Below the pieces are notes generated by a model, which did no database searches, was not told the origin of the DNA, and saw only the letters and a program-made list of their open reading frames with translations. Positions 18,210 to 28,417 of a stretch of DNA of 35,210 nucleotides are shown piece after piece. How positions within the stretch are numbered: position 1 is the stretch's first letter; each line of letters starts with the position of its first letter. Position numbers and translations under genes: made by a program. This DNA comes from Rhodoferax sp. (GTDB taxonomy: Bacteria > Pseudomonadota > Gammaproteobacteria > Burkholderiales > Burkholderiaceae_C): NCBI RefSeq assembly GCF_028714215.1, contig NZ_JAQTMS010000054.1:1-35210 (forward strand), read 5' to 3'.

Positions 18210-19105
18210 TGCCTCGCCCCATGACCGGCCATACCGCCATCGACCCTGAACTGACGCCCGGCGCCGCGCCACCGCTGCGCCGCTGGCGCTGGCTGCGCAA
18301 GAACCCGACGCTGATCCTGGGCGCCCTGCTGCTGCTGGCGGTCGCGCTGCTGTCGCTGGCGGCGCCCTGGATCGCCAACCATGACCCGCAGGATATCGAC
18401 CCGCTGGTGCGCATGCAGGGCCCCTCGGCAGCGCACTATTTCGGCACCGATGCGCTGGGTCGCGACGTCTTCAGCCGCGCCGTCTGGGGCGGGCGCGTCT
18501 CCATGGTGGTGGGTTTGACGGTGGCCGTGCTGGCGACCCTGGGCGGCGTACTGCTGGGGCTGCTGGCCGGCTTCGTGCGCTGGGCCGATGGCCCGGTGAT
18601 GCGCGTGATGGACGGCTTGATGGCGATTCCCGGCATCCTGCTGGCAATCGCCCTGATGGCGGTGACCCGCGCCAGCCTGAGCACCGTCATCGTGGCCATC
18701 ATCGTGCCCGAAATTCCGCGCGTGGTCCGGCTGGTGCGTTCGCTCTCGCTGACCTTGCGCGAGCAACTGTTCGTGGAAGCGGCGCACGCCGTCGGTACCC
18801 GGCTGCCGGTGATCCTGTGGCGCCACGTGCTGCCCAACATGATGGCGCCGCTGATCGTGCAGGCCACTTTCGTCGCCGCCTCGGCCGTGCTGATCGAGGC
18901 CTCGCTGTCGTTTCTGGGGGTCGGTGTGCCGGCGCAAACGCCCAGTTGGGGCAACATGATGGCCGAGGGTCGCAACTTCGTGGCGGTGGCCTTCCACATC
19001 ATCCTGTACCCGGGCCTGTTGCTGGCGGCCACCGTGCTGGCCATCAACATGGTGGGCGACGGGCTGCGCGACGCGCTGGACCCGCGGCTGGCCCGGCAAC
19101 TGTGA
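18209..19105 (+). CDS. Oligopeptide ABC transporter, DppC-type permease
   Basis: A 298-residue partner permease. It has the DppC features: a polar N-terminal tail, a first helix at about residues 33-52, the segment [19 protein letters not shown] typical of the family, and the ATPase-docking loop [20 protein letters not shown]. Its start overlaps the stop of the DppB-type gene. It is followed after about 10 bases by the first ATPase gene. Confidence 0.94.
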   Translation: MPRPMTGHTAIDPELTPGAAPPLRRWRWLRKNPTLILGALLLLAVALLSLAAPWIANHDPQDIDPLVRMQGPSAAHYFGTDALGRDVFSRAVWGGRVSMVVGLTVAVLATLGGVLLGLLAGFVRWADGPVMRVMDGLMAIPGILLAIALMAVTRASLSTVIVAIIVPEIPRVVRLVRSLSLTLREQLFVEAAHAVGTRLPVILWRHVLPNMMAPLIVQATFVAASAVLIEASLSFLGVGVPAQTPSWGNMMAEGRNFVAVAFHIILYPGLLLAATVLAINMVGDGLRDALDPRLARQL

Positions 19106-19115
19106 GCAGGCGACC

Positions 19116-20164
<1,049 letters not shown>

Positions 20165-20168
<4 letters not shown>

Positions 20169-21157
20169 ACGCGCCCGCCGTCACGCCGCCCTTGCTGGTG
20201 GTGGAGAAACTCAGGAAGCACTACCTGGCGCCGCGCAAGTGGCTGCAAAAAGCCAGCCCGGCGGTGCAGGCAGTGGACGAAGTGACGTTCTCGCTGACGC
20301 AGGGCGAAACGCTGTCGCTGGTGGGCGAGTCGGGCTGCGGCAAGACCACCACCGCCAAGTCGGTGCTGCGGCTGGTCACACCCACCTCGGGCTCGGTCAG
20401 GCTCAACGGGGAGGAACTGCTGACGCTCAGCGCCGAGCAGATGCGTTTGCGCCGGCGCAACCTGCAAATCATCTTTCAGGACCCTTATGCCTCGCTCAAT
20501 CCGCGCCTGTCGGCCGGCGACATCGTGGCCGAGCCGCTGCGCAACTTCGCCGGCGTCTCGGCGGCCGAGCGGCGCGAGCGCGTGCAATGGTTGTTCGCCA
20601 AGGTCGGGCTGCGGCCGGAAGCGGCCAAAAAATACCCTTATGAATTCTCCGGCGGGCAGCGCCAACGCCTGGGCATTGCGCGCGCCCTGGCGCTGAACCC
20701 GAAACTGATCGTCTGCGACGAACCGGTGTCGGCGCTGGACGTCTCGGTGCAGGCGCAGGTCATCAACCTGCTGATGGACTTGCAGGCCGAGTTCGGCATC
20801 GCCTACCTGTTCGTGGCGCACGACCTGGCGGTGGTGCGCCACATCAGCCACCGCGTCGCCGTCATGTACCTGGGCCGCATCGTCGAAGTGGCCGACCGCG
20901 ATACCTTGTTCGCGGCGCCGCTGCACCCCTACACCCAAATCCTGCTGTCGGCCGTGCCGGTGCCCAACCCGCGCACGCCGGCCCAGCGCATCCTGCTGCA
21001 AGGCGACCCGCCCAGCCCGGCCAAGCCACCGCCGGGTTGCCGCTTCCACACCCGCTGCCCGCTGGCCCAGCCGCTGTGCCAGCAACAAAGTCCGGCCCTG
21101 ACCCAGCGCGCCGCCAACCCCAACGGTGGCCAGTGGGTCGCCTGCCACTTCCGCTAA
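20165..21157 (+). CDS. Oligopeptide ABC transporter, DppF-type ATPase
   Basis: A 330-residue ATPase that pairs with the DppD-type protein. Walker A is [10 protein letters not shown], the signature [10 protein letters not shown], Walker [13 protein letters not shown]. The C-terminal extension again carries the cysteine pattern [14 protein letters not shown]. The start at 20165 overlaps the previous stop (ATGA); the frame is open far upstream but that part is an out-of-frame shadow of the preceding ATPase. With this gene the five-component importer is complete. Confidence 0.94.
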
Positions 21158-21206
21158 GGCCGGACGCAGCCGAGCCAGTCATCGAACCACAGACCCAGGA
21201 GATGCC

Positions 21207-22667
21207 ATGACACAACCTCAACACTACGAGCTGCTGATCCGCGACGGCACGGTGATCGACGGCACCCGGGCGCCGCGCTTTACCGCCGACGTGGGCGTCC
21301 GCGCCGGCCAGGTCGCCGCCATCGGCGACCTGAGCGGCCACAGCGCCGACGAAATAATCGATGCGCGCGGCCGCATCGTGGCACCCGGCTTCATCGACGC
21401 CCACACTCATGACGACGAGGCCCTGCTGTCGCAGGCCGACATGACTTTCAAGCTGTCCCAGGGCGTCACCACCGTCATCGTCGGCAACTGCGGCATCAGC
21501 GCCGCACCGCTGCGCCCGGCGCTGGACCTGCCGATGCCCCTGACCCTGTTAGGCCTGCCGCCGGACCGGCGCTTCCCCTCTTTTGCCGCCTACCTGAAGG
21601 CCTTGCGCGCGGCCCCCTCCAGCGTCAACGTCGGGGCCTTGGTAGGGCACTCCACGCTGCGCGTCATGACCATGGCAGCGCTGGACCGCGCAGCCAATGG
21701 CGACGAGATCCGCGCCATGCAGGCCTGGGTGCAGGAGGCCATGGAGGCCGGCGCGCTGGGCCTCTCCGCCGGCACTTTCTACCCGCCGGCCAGCCACGCC
21801 AGCACCGAGGAGATCATTGAAGTCGGTCGCCCCCTTTCGGCGCACAAAGGGCTCTATGTCACGCATATGCGCGACGAGTCGGACAAGGTCTTGGAGGCGC
21901 TGGAGGAAACCTTCCGCATCGGCCGCGAGCTGGCTATTCCCGTCGTGATCTCGCACCACAAGGCGATGGGCAAGCCCAATTTCGGCAAATCGGCCATCAC
22001 CCTGCCGTTCATCCGGGAGACCATGCAGCACCAGTGCGTGGCGCTCGACTGCTATCCCTACGACGCCGGCTCGACCATGATACGCAGCGACCGCGGCATG
22101 CTCGAAGGCCGGGTGCTAATTGCCTCCAGCACGCCGCACCCGGAGTGCGCCGGCCGCGAACTCGACGCCATCGCCGCGGAGTGGCAGGTATCGAAGGAAC
22201 AGGCCGCGCAACGCTTGCAGCCCGGCAGTGCGATCTACTTCCTGATGGACGAGAACGACGTGCGGCGCATCCTGGCTTTCGACGAAACCATGATTGGGTC
22301 GGACGGCATTCCGGTCGGCGACAGCCCGCATCCGCGCCTGTGGGGCACCTTCCCGCGCGTGCTGGGTCATTACAGCCGTGATGTCGGCCTGTTCCCGCTG
22401 GAGACGGCGGTCTGGAAGATGACCGGGCTGACGGCGCGCAATTTCGGCCTGCAGGGGCGCAGCACCCTGAAAGTGGGGCACCACGCCGACGTGGTCGTGT
22501 TCGACGCCGCCACGGTACGCGACACCGCCACTTATGCGGCGCCGGCGCAAGCCGCGGCTGGCATCGACTGCGTGATCGTCAACGGCGTCATGGCCTGGCG
22601 CCATGGCCGGCACAGCGGCGCCCGCAGCGGCCAGGTCCTCACCCGGACGCCGGCAAGCGCGGCCTGA
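21207..22667 (+). CDS. N-acyl-D-amino-acid deacylase (D-aminoacylase)
   Basis: A 486-residue amidohydrolase-superfamily enzyme that hydrolyses N-acyl-D-amino acids to a D-amino acid and a carboxylate. Metal and catalytic residues stand out: H66-x-H68 in FIDAHTHDDE, C95 in VGNCGIS, H220 in VTHMRDESD, H250 in ISHHKAMG and D366 in GSDGIPVGDSPHPR. From memory, these fall at almost the same numbers as in the Alcaligenes D-aminoacylase. A good AGGAG precedes the ATG at 21207; the frame is open 27 codons upstream inside the previous gene's end. It lies 49 bases after the importer genes and supplies the clue that the operon handles D-configured substrates. Relatives include D-glutamate and D-aspartate deacylases, so side-chain preference is open. 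Confidence 0.92.
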   Translation: MTQPQHYELLIRDGTVIDGTRAPRFTADVGVRAGQVAAIGDLSGHSADEIIDARGRIVAPGFIDAHTHDDEALLSQADMTFKLSQGVTTVIVGNCGISAAPLRPALDLPMPLTLLGLPPDRRFPSFAAYLKALRAAPSSVNVGALVGHSTLRVMTMAALDRAANGDEIRAMQAWVQEAMEAGALGLSAGTFYPPASHASTEEIIEVGRPLSAHKGLYVTHMRDESDKVLEALEETFRIGRELAIPVVISHHKAMGKPNFGKSAITLPFIRETMQHQCVALDCYPYDAGSTMIRSDRGMLEGRVLIASSTPHPECAGRELDAIAAEWQVSKEQAAQRLQPGSAIYFLMDENDVRRILAFDETMIGSDGIPVGDSPHPRLWGTFPRVLGHYSRDVGLFPLETAVWKMTGLTARNFGLQGRSTLKVGHHADVVVFDAATVRDTATYAAPAQAAAGIDCVIVNGVMAWRHGRHSGARSGQVLTRTPASAA

Positions 22668-22783
22668 ACACCGGTTGCGAGGCAGACCCGGGTTGGAGGT
22701 AAAAATCCAATCCAGGGGGCGACCCGGCACCGAATCTGGTGTAGATTGCGCGTGTCAGCCATGCCACCCGCAGGAAACCGCCC

Positions 22784-23302
22784 ATGAGCATCACGATCCG
22801 CCACGCCGAACCCGCCGATTACGCCGCCTGTACTCTGATCTACGCGCAGCCGCGGGCTGCTGCCGGCACCCTGCAAATTCCGCTGCAGTCGACCGAGGTC
22901 TGGAAGAAGCGCCTGGAAAACATGGCGCCGCAGGACCGCATCCTGGTCGCCGTGCTGGGTGGCGAGGTGGTTGGCAATCTGGGCCTGCACCCGGTCGCCA
23001 ACCTGCGTCGCGCCCACGCCGCCGGCATCGGCATGGCGGTGCGTGATGACGCACAGGGCAAAGGTGTAGGCAGCGCCTTGCTCAAAGCAGCGGTCGATCT
23101 GGCCGACAACTGGCTCAACCTGCTGCGCCTGGAACTCACTGTCTGGACCGATAACGAGGCGGCGCAACGCCTGTACCGGGCGCACGGCTTCGTGTTGGAG
23201 GGCACGCACCGGGCCTATGCCCTGCGCCATGGCCGCTATGTCGACGCGCATGCCATGGCACGCCTGCACCCGTCGCCACCCTCGGTTGCGGCGCCAACAT
23301 GA
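22784..23302 (+). CDS. GNAT-family N-acetyltransferase (AaaT/YhhY-like)
   Basis: A 172-residue single-domain acetyltransferase. The acetyl-CoA binding motif A is visible as GMAVRDDAQGKGVGSALLKA (about residues 84-103), followed by LELTVWTDNEAAQRLYRAHGF. The opening MSITIRHAEPADYAACTLIY and the ending RHGRYVDAHAMARL resemble E. coli AaaT (YhhY), which acetylates L-phenylalanine and L-methionine, and other amino-acid or antibiotic detoxifying members. AGGAAA precedes the start. It is 116 bases after the deacylase gene, same strand, so it may or may not belong to that operon. The substrate is unknown. Confidence 0.85.
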   Translation: MSITIRHAEPADYAACTLIYAQPRAAAGTLQIPLQSTEVWKKRLENMAPQDRILVAVLGGEVVGNLGLHPVANLRRAHAAGIGMAVRDDAQGKGVGSALLKAAVDLADNWLNLLRLELTVWTDNEAAQRLYRAHGFVLEGTHRAYALRHGRYVDAHAMARLHPSPPSVAAPT

Positions 23303-23327
23303 AATCGAAAACAACGAGGGCTCAGCC

Positions 23328-23792
23328 ATGCGCAACATCACACTCATCCTCCTACTGGTCACCGGCGCCCTGCTGTCGGCTTGCGCCGGCATGACTGCTG
23401 CCACGCCAGAGCCTGAAGCCCTGCGGCAAGCGGTTGCAGACACCGAGCGCGCCTTCGCCAAATCAATGGCCGATCGGGACCACGCCGCTTTTGCCTCCTT
23501 CCTGTCCGAGGAAGCGGTGTTCTTTTCGGAGCCCAAGGTGCTGCACGGCAAGGCACAGGTGGCGCAGGCCTGGAAGCGCTTCTACGAGGGCGCGAAGGCA
23601 CCGTTTTCCTGGCAACCGGAGCAGGTGGAGGTACTGCCTTCGGGCACGCTGGCCCTGAGTTCCGGGCCGGTACGCGACGCCCAGGGCAAATTGATTGCCA
23701 CTTTCACCTCGATCTGGCGGCTGGAAGCCCCGGGCGTCTGGCGCATTATTTTCGACAAGGGCAATGAGGTCTGCGACTGCCGCAAACCTTGA
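23328..23792 (+). CDS. Lipoprotein with SnoaL/DUF4440-like (NTF2-fold) domain
   Basis: A 154-residue secreted protein. The N-terminus MRNITLILLLVTGALLSACA is a lipoprotein signal with the lipobox LSAC, so the mature protein would begin at Cys19 and be membrane-anchored. The remainder (FAKSMADRDHAAFASFLSEE, LHGKAQVAQAWKRFYEG, WRIIFDKGNEVCDC) matches the NTF2-like DUF4440 pattern of small alpha+beta cone proteins. The function is unknown. The start at 23328 opens the signal; the frame is open 37 codons upstream inside the acetyltransferase gene. Confidence 0.8.
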   Translation: MRNITLILLLVTGALLSACAGMTAATPEPEALRQAVADTERAFAKSMADRDHAAFASFLSEEAVFFSEPKVLHGKAQVAQAWKRFYEGAKAPFSWQPEQVEVLPSGTLALSSGPVRDAQGKLIATFTSIWRLEAPGVWRIIFDKGNEVCDCRKP

Positions 23793-23812
23793 CCCCGCAA
23801 AGAAGAAGAAAG

Positions 23813-24439
23813 ATGTCCGTGGATTTCAAACCCCTGGTCACCCTGCTGGCGATCGTCAATCCGCTGGCGATCGTGCCGTTCTTCATTCACTACACACAGG
23901 ATTTCACAACCGAGCAGCGGCGCCGCACGATCTGGATTTCATCCTTCAGCGCTTTTGTCGTGATCGCTATCAGCGCCCTGATGGGTCTGCACATTCTGGA
24001 ATTTTTCGGCATTTCGCTGGCCAGTTTTCAGGTCGGCGGCGGCATGCTGCTGCTGACCTCGGCCCTGGCCATGCTCAATGCGCAACCGGCCGAAGCCAAA
24101 TCGAACGAAGAGGAAATGCACGACGCCGCAGCTCGTGCCAGCATTGCCGTGGTGCCGCTGACCATTCCCTTGCTGACCGGCCCGGCCACCATGTCGACGG
24201 TGGTGATTTATGCCGACAAGGCCAAGACTTTCCTGCAATTGAGCACGCTGGTAGGCTACGGTGTGGTGATCGGTCTGGCCACCGCCCTGTGCTTTGCCTT
24301 GGCGCGGCCGATTGCCCGGATCTTGGGCAAAACCGGCATCAATGTGATGACCCGTTTGATGGGTTTGATTCTGGCGGCGCTGGCGGTCGAGGTGATGTCC
24401 GACGGCCTGGTAAAACTATTTCCCATACTGGCCAAATAG
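23813..24439 (+). CDS. MarC-family integral membrane protein
   Basis: A 208-residue protein with six predicted membrane segments. The opening FKPLVTLLAIVNPLAIVPFF and the later VPLTIPLLTGPATMSTVVIY are the conserved MarC repeats, each with NP or GP in a membrane segment. The family is widespread; an early link to multiple antibiotic resistance was withdrawn and transport activity is only presumed. The ATG at 23813 with AGAAAG upstream was preferred to a TTG 24 bases earlier. It lies 20 bases after the lipoprotein gene. Confidence 0.9.
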   Translation: MSVDFKPLVTLLAIVNPLAIVPFFIHYTQDFTTEQRRRTIWISSFSAFVVIAISALMGLHILEFFGISLASFQVGGGMLLLTSALAMLNAQPAEAKSNEEEMHDAAARASIAVVPLTIPLLTGPATMSTVVIYADKAKTFLQLSTLVGYGVVIGLATALCFALARPIARILGKTGINVMTRLMGLILAALAVEVMSDGLVKLFPILAK

Positions 24440-24495
24440 ACCGGTTCGCCGCCGTATCCTTGCGTATCCCAATCATCCCAGCCGGCCACCCCAGC

Positions 24496-25956
24496 ATGAC
24501 CCCCAATCCCAACTCCGTGCGCTTTGTCCTCGACGGCGCCATCATCGAGGCCGGCGGCGAGCACCACGGCAGCACTGTGCTGGATTACCTGCGCGAGCAA
24601 TTGCAGCGCAGCGGCACCAAGGAAGGCTGCGCCGAAGGCGATTGCGGCGCCTGCGTGGTGCTGCTGGGCGAGCTCGACGGCGCCGGCGCGACGATCAATT
24701 ACCGGCCCGTCAACAGCTGCCTGCAACTGCTGCCGACACTGCATGGCAAGTCGGTCAAGACGGTGGAAAGCCTGCAACGCGGCAACGGCGACCTGCACCC
24801 GGTGCAGCAGGCGCTGGCGGCCAGTCACGGCACCCAATGCGGCTTTTGCACACCCGGCATCGTGATGAGCCTGACCGGTTTGCTGCAGACGGTCGCCCAG
24901 CCGACGCGCAACCAAATCAACGACGCCCTGAGCGGCAACCTGTGCCGGTGCACCGGCTACCGGCCGATCGTCGAGGCCGCCCAGAAGGCCGCCGCCGCGC
25001 CGGCCGGCCAGTTGAAACTCGACGACAGCGCCGACCTGCCCCTGCTGCGCCAACTGCGGCGTGAGAGCGCGCAGCCGGCCGTGCTGCACAGCGCCGAGGG
25101 TCAAGATTTTTTCACGCCGACAACGCTGGCGGCGCTGGCCGATTACCTGAGCCGGCACCCCGACGCGACACTGCTGGCCGGCAGCACGGAGATTGGCTTG
25201 CAGGTCAACAAGCAGTTTGCGCGGCCCGGCAGAATTGTTTATCTCGGCGGCGTCAGCGAGCTGCGCCAGATCGAAGACCAGGGCACGCTGTGGCGCATCG
25301 GCGCGCAAGTTTCGCTGACCGACGTGCAAAACCTGGTGGCCGATGTCTACCCCGACTTTGCCGAGGTGCTGCGCCGCTTCGGTTCGCCGCCGATCCGCTC
25401 CACCGCCACGCTGGCCGGCAACATCGCCAACGGCTCTCCGATCGGAGACAGCATGCCGTGCCTGTTGGCCCTGGGCGCCAGCCTGCAATTGCGCCGGGGC
25501 GACAGCACACGCACGCTGGCCCTGGAGGATTTCTATACCGGTCAGAAAAAGAACGCCTTGCAGAGCGGCGAGTTCATCACCGCGATTGATCTGCCGAAAC
25601 CCGGTCCCGGCGAAGTGTTCCGAGCGCACAAGGTCAGCAAGCGCTTCGACCAGGACATTTCCGCCACCTGCTGCGCCCTGCGTTACCAACTGGTGGACGG
25701 CAAGTTCACCCGGGTCCGGCTGGCCTACAACGGCCTGGCGCCATCGCCCTGCCGCGCGCCCCGACTGGAAGCCGTGATCAACGGCCGCACGCCCGAGGCC
25801 GTCAGCGCGGCCGAGCTGGACCAGGCGATTGCCGCCAGCTTCACCGCGCGCGACGGCCTGCGCGCCAGTTGGGCCTACCGCTCGCTGTTGGCGCGCAATC
25901 TGGTGCTGCGATTTATTGAAGAAGCCGTTGGCAGCGTGCCCGAGGTGACCCCATGA
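24496..25956 (+). CDS. xdhA: Xanthine dehydrogenase small subunit (2x[2Fe-2S], FAD)
   Basis: The 486-residue subunit carries electrons from the molybdenum site to NAD. The plant-type [2Fe-2S] cluster ligands are C45, C50, C53 and C75 (GCAEGDCGACVV); the second cluster uses C115, C118, C150 and C152 (CGFCTPG and NLCRCTGYRP). The FAD domain begins near residue 205 with LLAGSTEIGLQVNKQF and contains TLAGNIANGSPIGDSMP. The order matches bacterial XdhA. The frame is open far upstream through marC, but only the start at 24496 gives the ferredoxin N-terminus. It overlaps xdhB in ATGA. Confidence 0.95.
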   Translation: MTPNPNSVRFVLDGAIIEAGGEHHGSTVLDYLREQLQRSGTKEGCAEGDCGACVVLLGELDGAGATINYRPVNSCLQLLPTLHGKSVKTVESLQRGNGDLHPVQQALAASHGTQCGFCTPGIVMSLTGLLQTVAQPTRNQINDALSGNLCRCTGYRPIVEAAQKAAAAPAGQLKLDDSADLPLLRQLRRESAQPAVLHSAEGQDFFTPTTLAALADYLSRHPDATLLAGSTEIGLQVNKQFARPGRIVYLGGVSELRQIEDQGTLWRIGAQVSLTDVQNLVADVYPDFAEVLRRFGSPPIRSTATLAGNIANGSPIGDSMPCLLALGASLQLRRGDSTRTLALEDFYTGQKKNALQSGEFITAIDLPKPGPGEVFRAHKVSKRFDQDISATCCALRYQLVDGKFTRVRLAYNGLAPSPCRAPRLEAVINGRTPEAVSAAELDQAIAASFTARDGLRASWAYRSLLARNLVLRFIEEAVGSVPEVTP

Positions 25957-28346
25957 ACGCACCCACCTCGCCCCGGGAACTGGCGCCCGCCACCGAGCAG
26001 GGACGGGAACTGCCGCACGAATCGGCCCGCTTGCACGTGACCGGCCAGGCCACTTACACCGACGACATCCCGGAACTGCGCGGCACGCTTTACGCCGCGC
26101 TGGTGCTGTCACCGGTGGCGCACGGCGAACTGCTGGGCGAAGGCATTGAGCGCGCCGCCCTGCTGGCGCAAGCCGGGGTGGTGGCGGTGTTCACGGCCCA
26201 AGATATTCCCGGTGAAAACAACTGCGGCCCGATCGTCCACGACGACCCGTTTCTGGCCGATGGCAAAGTGCAGTTCCTGGGCCAGCCGGTGGCCGTGGTG
26301 GTGGCGCACAGCATGCGCCAGGCCCGCCAAGCCGCCAAAGGGGCGAAGGTCACCGTCAAGGAGCTGCCCGCCATCCTGAGCATAGCCCAGGCACTGGCCC
26401 AGCAGAGCTTCGTCATGCCGTCCAGGGGCATCACGCGCGGCCAGCCCGAGAGTGCCATCGCCGGCGCACCGCTGCGCATCCAGGGCCGCACCGAGTGCGG
26501 CCAGCAGGAGCAGTTTTACCTGGAAGGCCAGATCGCCTACGCGGTGCCGCGCGAGGACGGCCAGCTCACGCTCTACGTCTCGACCCAGCACCCGGACGGC
26601 AACCAGCGCGAGGCGGCGGCCGCGCTGAAGCTGTCGGCCAAGGATGTGGAAGTGATCTGCCGGCGCATGGGCGGCGCTTTCGGCGGCAAAGAGGGCAACT
26701 CCAGCATCTTCTCGCAAAGCGCGGCGCTGGCCGCCTTCAAGCTACAGCGCCCGGTCAAGCTGCGCGTCAACCGCGACGACGACATGATGATCACCGGTAA
26801 GCGGCACGACTTCCGCATCGACTACGACTGCGGTTTCGACCCGCACGGCCGCATCCTGGGCCTGGACGTGGTGCTGGCCTCGCGCTGCGGCCACAGCACC
26901 GACTACTCCGGCCCGGTGAACGACCGCGCCCTGCTGCACATCGACAACTGCTATTACCTGCCGCACCTCAAGATCGTCAGTCACCGCTGCAAGACCCACA
27001 TGCAGAGCGCCACCGCGTTTCGCGGCTTCGGCGGTCCGCAAGGCATGTTCGGAATCGAGACCGTGATCGAGGAGATTGCGCACCGGCTCGGCAAGGACGC
27101 GCTGGAAGTGCGCCGCGCCAACCTGTACCGGGACCCGGCGCTGTCGGGCGACGCTGGGTCGATGACCACCCAATACGGCCAGACTATCGAGGACTGGATT
27201 GGCGACCGGGTGATCGACCAGGTGGCGACCGAGGCCCACTACGGCGCGCGCCGCCAAGCCGTGAACCAGTTCAACGCGCAAAACAAAAGCCGCAAGCGCG
27301 GCCTGGCGCTGGTACCGCTCAAGTTCGGCATCTCGTTCACCGCCACCATGCTGAACCAGGGCGGCGCCCTGGTCCACATCTACCAGGACGGCTCGGTCAG
27401 CGTCAACCATGGCGGCACCGAAATGGGCCAGGGCCTGAACACCAAGATGGCGCAGGTGGCGGCGGACGGTTTGGGCATCCCGGTCAGCCGGGTGCGCGTC
27501 ACTGCCAGCGACACGCAAAAAGTGCCCAACGCCAGCGCCACCGCGGCCTCCAGCGGTGCCGACATCAACGGCGCCGCCATCAACCATGCCTGTGCGCAAC
27601 TGCGCGCACGGCTGGCGCCGGTGGCGGCCCGGCTGCTGGACTGCGATGCGGCAGCGGTCGAGTTTGAGGCCGGCATTGCCCGCAGCACAGTGGGCGCTGG
27701 CACGGCCGCTGCGATGCAGACTGTGCCCTGGCAAGCGCTGGTCACACAGGCCTGGCTGGAGCGCGTCGGCCTGAGCGTGACGGGCTTCTACATGACGCCC
27801 GACATCCGGTACGACTTCAACACCTTGCAAGGCCGTGCCTTCTACTACTACTGCTACGGCGCCGCCGTCAGCGAGGTGGAAATCGACACGCGCAGCGGCG
27901 AGTGGTGGCTCAAGGCGGTGGACATCGTGCACGACGTCGGCCAGAGCATCAACCCGGCCATCGACAAGGGCCAGATCGAGGGCGCCTACGTGCAAGGCCT
28001 GGGCTGGCTGACGATGGAGGAATGCATCTGGGACGCGCACGGCAAGCTGCTGACGCACGGCCCCAGCACTTACAAGATCCCGGTAGCCAGCGACGTGCCG
28101 GAGCATTTCAGGGTCAGCCTGTTCGACGGCAGAAACGTCCGGCCCACGCCCTACCGCAGCAAGGCGGTGGGCGAACCGCCGCTGATGCTGTCACTGTCCG
28201 CTTTCTTCGCCTTGCGCGATGCCGTCAGCGCATCAGCCCAGCACCGCGCGCGCGTCGACCTGGTGGCGCCGGCCACGCCGGAGCGCATCCTGCTGGCCTG
28301 CGAACGCGCGAAGGCCGCGCAGCGTCCGGAAATCCCCGCACCTTGA
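25953..28346 (+). CDS. xdhB: Xanthine dehydrogenase large subunit (molybdopterin-binding)
   Basis: The 797-residue catalytic subunit hydroxylates hypoxanthine and xanthine to urate at a molybdenum cofactor in the cytoplasm. Conserved segments include HVTGQATYTDDIPELRG at the start, RMGGAFGGKEG, AFRGFGGPQGMFGIE, TEMGQGLNTKMAQVAA and the C-terminal AVGEPPLML with the expected catalytic glutamate. Its length is normal for XdhB. The start overlaps xdhA by four bases. The usual third gene, xdhC, which inserts the sulfurated cofactor, is not next to it; a secreted protein gene follows instead. Confidence 0.95.
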   Translation: MNAPTSPRELAPATEQGRELPHESARLHVTGQATYTDDIPELRGTLYAALVLSPVAHGELLGEGIERAALLAQAGVVAVFTAQDIPGENNCGPIVHDDPFLADGKVQFLGQPVAVVVAHSMRQARQAAKGAKVTVKELPAILSIAQALAQQSFVMPSRGITRGQPESAIAGAPLRIQGRTECGQQEQFYLEGQIAYAVPREDGQLTLYVSTQHPDGNQREAAAALKLSAKDVEVICRRMGGAFGGKEGNSSIFSQSAALAAFKLQRPVKLRVNRDDDMMITGKRHDFRIDYDCGFDPHGRILGLDVVLASRCGHSTDYSGPVNDRALLHIDNCYYLPHLKIVSHRCKTHMQSATAFRGFGGPQGMFGIETVIEEIAHRLGKDALEVRRANLYRDPALSGDAGSMTTQYGQTIEDWIGDRVIDQVATEAHYGARRQAVNQFNAQNKSRKRGLALVPLKFGISFTATMLNQGGALVHIYQDGSVSVNHGGTEMGQGLNTKMAQVAADGLGIPVSRVRVTASDTQKVPNASATAASSGADINGAAINHACAQLRARLAPVAARLLDCDAAAVEFEAGIARSTVGAGTAAAMQTVPWQALVTQAWLERVGLSVTGFYMTPDIRYDFNTLQGRAFYYYCYGAAVSEVEIDTRSGEWWLKAVDIVHDVGQSINPAIDKGQIEGAYVQGLGWLTMEECIWDAHGKLLTHGPSTYKIPVASDVPEHFRVSLFDGRNVRPTPYRSKAVGEPPLMLSLSAFFALRDAVSASAQHRARVDLVAPATPERILLACERAKAAQRPEIPAP

Positions 28347-28417
28347 ACCAGGGTTCCAGCCCGGTCACTGGCGCCGCCGGGTTCCGAATCTGACCGCCGC
28401 ATGGAGAAAAATCGCTG

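Noticed and set aside
26742..28106. A 454-codon minus-strand frame opposite xdhB
   Set aside because: Antisense shadow of a well supported gene, with no domain features.
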